Source: Bacteroidales bacterium
GTDB lineage: Bacteria; Bacteroidota; Bacteroidia; Bacteroidales; WCHB1-69
Reading direction: 5' to 3'
Assembly (NCBI GenBank): GCA_017394765.1
Contig: JAFPXF010000094.1
Location: forward strand, 1 to 15,354
Length of the DNA stretch: 15,354 nucleotides
The position numbers and the translations under genes are program-made. Below the pieces are notes generated by a model. It worked only from the letters and a program-made list of their open reading frames with translations, had not been told where the DNA came from and ran no database searches. Positions 14,198-15,354 of this stretch are shown piece by piece (position 1 is the first letter of the stretch; every line of letters begins with the position of its first letter).

Positions 14198-14236
14198 GTC
14201 GCCGACTGCGTTGGACGTTCAAAACGAAAAAAATCG

Positions 14237-14244
14237 TACTTTTG
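14237..14244 (+). promoter_or_regulatory. -7 box (TACTTTTG) for the membrane-fusion protein gene
   Basis: TACTTTTG matches TAnnTTTG and sits 82 bases before the ATG at 14326. It implies a structured leader of about 75 bases, longer than those of most genes here. Confidence 0.6.
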
Positions 14245-14257
14245 CCGCCGTTTTTGA

Positions 14258-14317
14258 GCCTTGGTAAAGGCGAGGGGTAGCCCTATAATATTCCACTGAT
14301 TATTAACAAATTATAGG
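14258..14317 (+). promoter_or_regulatory. Structured leader before the membrane-fusion protein
   Basis: Two hairpins can form in the predicted leader: GCCTT-GGTA-AAGGC at 14258-14271 (perfect 5-bp stem), and CCTATAAT (14282-14289) with ATTATAGG (14310-14317), a perfect 8-bp stem around 20 bases. The second ends 8 bases before the start codon and could hide the ribosome entry site. I do not recognise a known riboswitch class. Confidence 0.4.
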
Positions 14318-14325
14318 ACTGCTTT

Positions 14326-15354
14326 ATGGAAAAGACCAAACTCCGTTCGTACATTTACAACGCCGTCATCATCCTGCTTTTGATAGCGGGAGTCGTTTAC
14401 GTGGTGCTTCAATTCACCCATTTCGGACACGTGGAATACACCGACAACGCCCGCGTGTGCCAGTACATCGCTCCGCAGAACACCCGCGTGCAGGGATTCA
14501 TCCGCGAAATCCGCTTCGAGGCATACCAGCACGTCAACGAGGGCGACACGCTCGTCATCCTGGAGGACAGCGAGTACAAACTTCGTCTCGCGCAAGCCCG
14601 CAGCGACCTTGCCCGCGCCCAACAGCAGAGCAAGCAGGCCGGATCGTCGGTGCTCAGCGCCACCAGCAATATCAACGCCACACACTCGCTGAAGGAAGAG
14701 GCTCGTGTGGATATGGAGAATTTACAGCGTGATGACGTGCGCTATGAGCAATTATTGCGTGTTGGCGGGGTTTCGCAGCACCAGTACGACCAGACCCACA
14801 CCGCCTACCTTGCCGCCAAGGCCCGCTATGACCAGATCTGCCATACCATTGATATGCAGCAGAATGTGGCCGACGAGCAGGGCTACGGCCGTTCCGCTTC
14901 CGAAGCGGCGGTGAAGTTGGCACAGGCGGCAGTCGAATTGGCGGAACTCAACCTCTCGTACTGCTACATTATCGCCACCCACTCGGGAATAGTCGGTTCC
15001 CGCGACATCAACGTCGGGGAGTTGGTCAATCCCGGACAAACCCTTGTCAGTATCGTGGACGAGAAACAGAAGTGGGTGGAGGCCAACTATCGTGAAAGCC
15101 AACTGTCCCATATCAAGGATGGTGCGGAGGTCAACATTGTGGTGGATGCCATTCCCGGCCACAAGTACAAAGGCCGTGTGGAGAGGCTGTCCGACGCCAC
15201 CGGCAGCGCTTTTTCGCTGTTGCCCGTCGATAACGCCACAGGCAACTTCGTCAAGGTGGAACAGCGGCTCACCGTCCGCATCGCCCTCGACGAAAACAGC
15301 GCTGAGGAACTGAAACGGCTCAAGGCGGGCTACAGTGTGGAGTGTGAGGTAAAA
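14326..15354 (+). CDS. EmrA/HlyD-family membrane-fusion protein (3' end outside window)
   Basis: A frame of 343 codons is open from ATG 14326 to the window edge with no stop, so the C terminus is missing, probably only a short piece. Residues 8-29 form one membrane helix. EYTDNARVCQYIAPQNTRVQGFI (from residue 37) is the first lipoyl half, and a helical hairpin of about 80-210 is rich in A, Q, E and R. The second lipoyl half has THSGIVGSRDINVGELVNPG, followed by the beta-barrel with LPVDNATGNFVKVEQR at 299-314, a signature of EmrA-type adaptors. Such proteins bridge an inner-membrane exporter and an outer-membrane TolC-like channel. An EmrB-type MFS permease would be expected just beyond the window. 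An internal minus-strand frame here is a shadow. Confidence 0.93.
   Translation, partial: MEKTKLRSYIYNAVIILLLIAGVVYVVLQFTHFGHVEYTDNARVCQYIAPQNTRVQGFIREIRFEAYQHVNEGDTLVILEDSEYKLRLAQARSDLARAQQQSKQAGSSVLSATSNINATHSLKEEARVDMENLQRDDVRYEQLLRVGGVSQHQYDQTHTAYLAAKARYDQICHTIDMQQNVADEQGYGRSASEAAVKLAQAAVELAELNLSYCYIIATHSGIVGSRDINVGELVNPGQTLVSIVDEKQKWVEANYRESQLSHIKDGAEVNIVVDAIPGHKYKGRVERLSDATGSAFSLLPVDNATGNFVKVEQRLTVRIALDENSAEELKRLKAGYSVECEVK

Noticed and set aside
1..15354. tRNA, rRNA, CRISPR array, insertion sequence or attachment site
   Set aside because: No T-loop or rRNA landmarks, no regularly spaced repeat-spacer units, and no transposase or integrase were seen on either strand.

Overview
The window looks like chromosomal DNA of an anaerobic, fermentative member of the Bacteroidales. 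Seven start-proximal boxes fit the Bacteroidetes housekeeping promoter form TAnnTTTG, genes are preceded by A-rich rather than Shine-Dalgarno leaders, and several families are typical of the group: a DUF4412/GLPGLI-like protein fused to thioredoxin, AAA_14-DUF4143 ATPases, and a 4-hydroxybutyrate gene set of the kind known from Porphyromonas gingivalis. I cannot name the genus.

Layout. 2-517 is the 3' end of a DUF362 iron-sulfur-type protein, followed by an EamA/DMT transporter (563-1459). A 550-base gap holds a promoter and a textbook cobalamin (B12) riboswitch (about 1619-1813). Downstream, on the same strand and tightly packed, are abfD (4-hydroxybutyryl-CoA dehydratase), abfT/cat2 (4-hydroxybutyrate CoA-transferase), 4hbD (4-hydroxybutyrate dehydrogenase) and sucD (CoA-acylating succinate-semialdehyde dehydrogenase), 2011-7298. 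Together they convert succinyl-CoA to crotonyl-CoA, the entry to butyrate; gene order is the reverse of pathway order. The next gap holds the apparent remnant of a ZIP metal transporter on the minus strand. Then come a secreted thioredoxin fusion (7708-8661) and, convergent with it, a minus-strand group: an ECF sigma factor (10598-10092), an overlapping four-helix membrane protein (10108-9488) and, past a 68-base inverted repeat, a lipoprotein carrying a SecD/SecF P1-head-like domain (9377-8688). A second DMT transporter (10779-11666) diverges from the sigma factor. A repeat-bearing spacer, a small two-helix membrane protein (12503-11976, minus), an AT-rich AAA_14-DUF4143 ATPase (12857-14197) and the start of an EmrA/HlyD membrane-fusion protein (14326 to the window end) complete the window.

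The most interesting point is the regulatory arrangement. A B12 riboswitch appears to govern a pathway in which no enzyme uses B12. Succinyl-CoA is the branch point: B12-dependent methylmalonyl-CoA mutase takes it to propionate, while this operon takes it to butyrate. Riboswitches of this class normally switch genes off when B12 is bound, so the arrangement would open the butyrate branch when the B12-dependent propionate branch is short of cofactor. The riboswitch and enzyme calls rest on conserved motifs visible here; the switch logic is inference.
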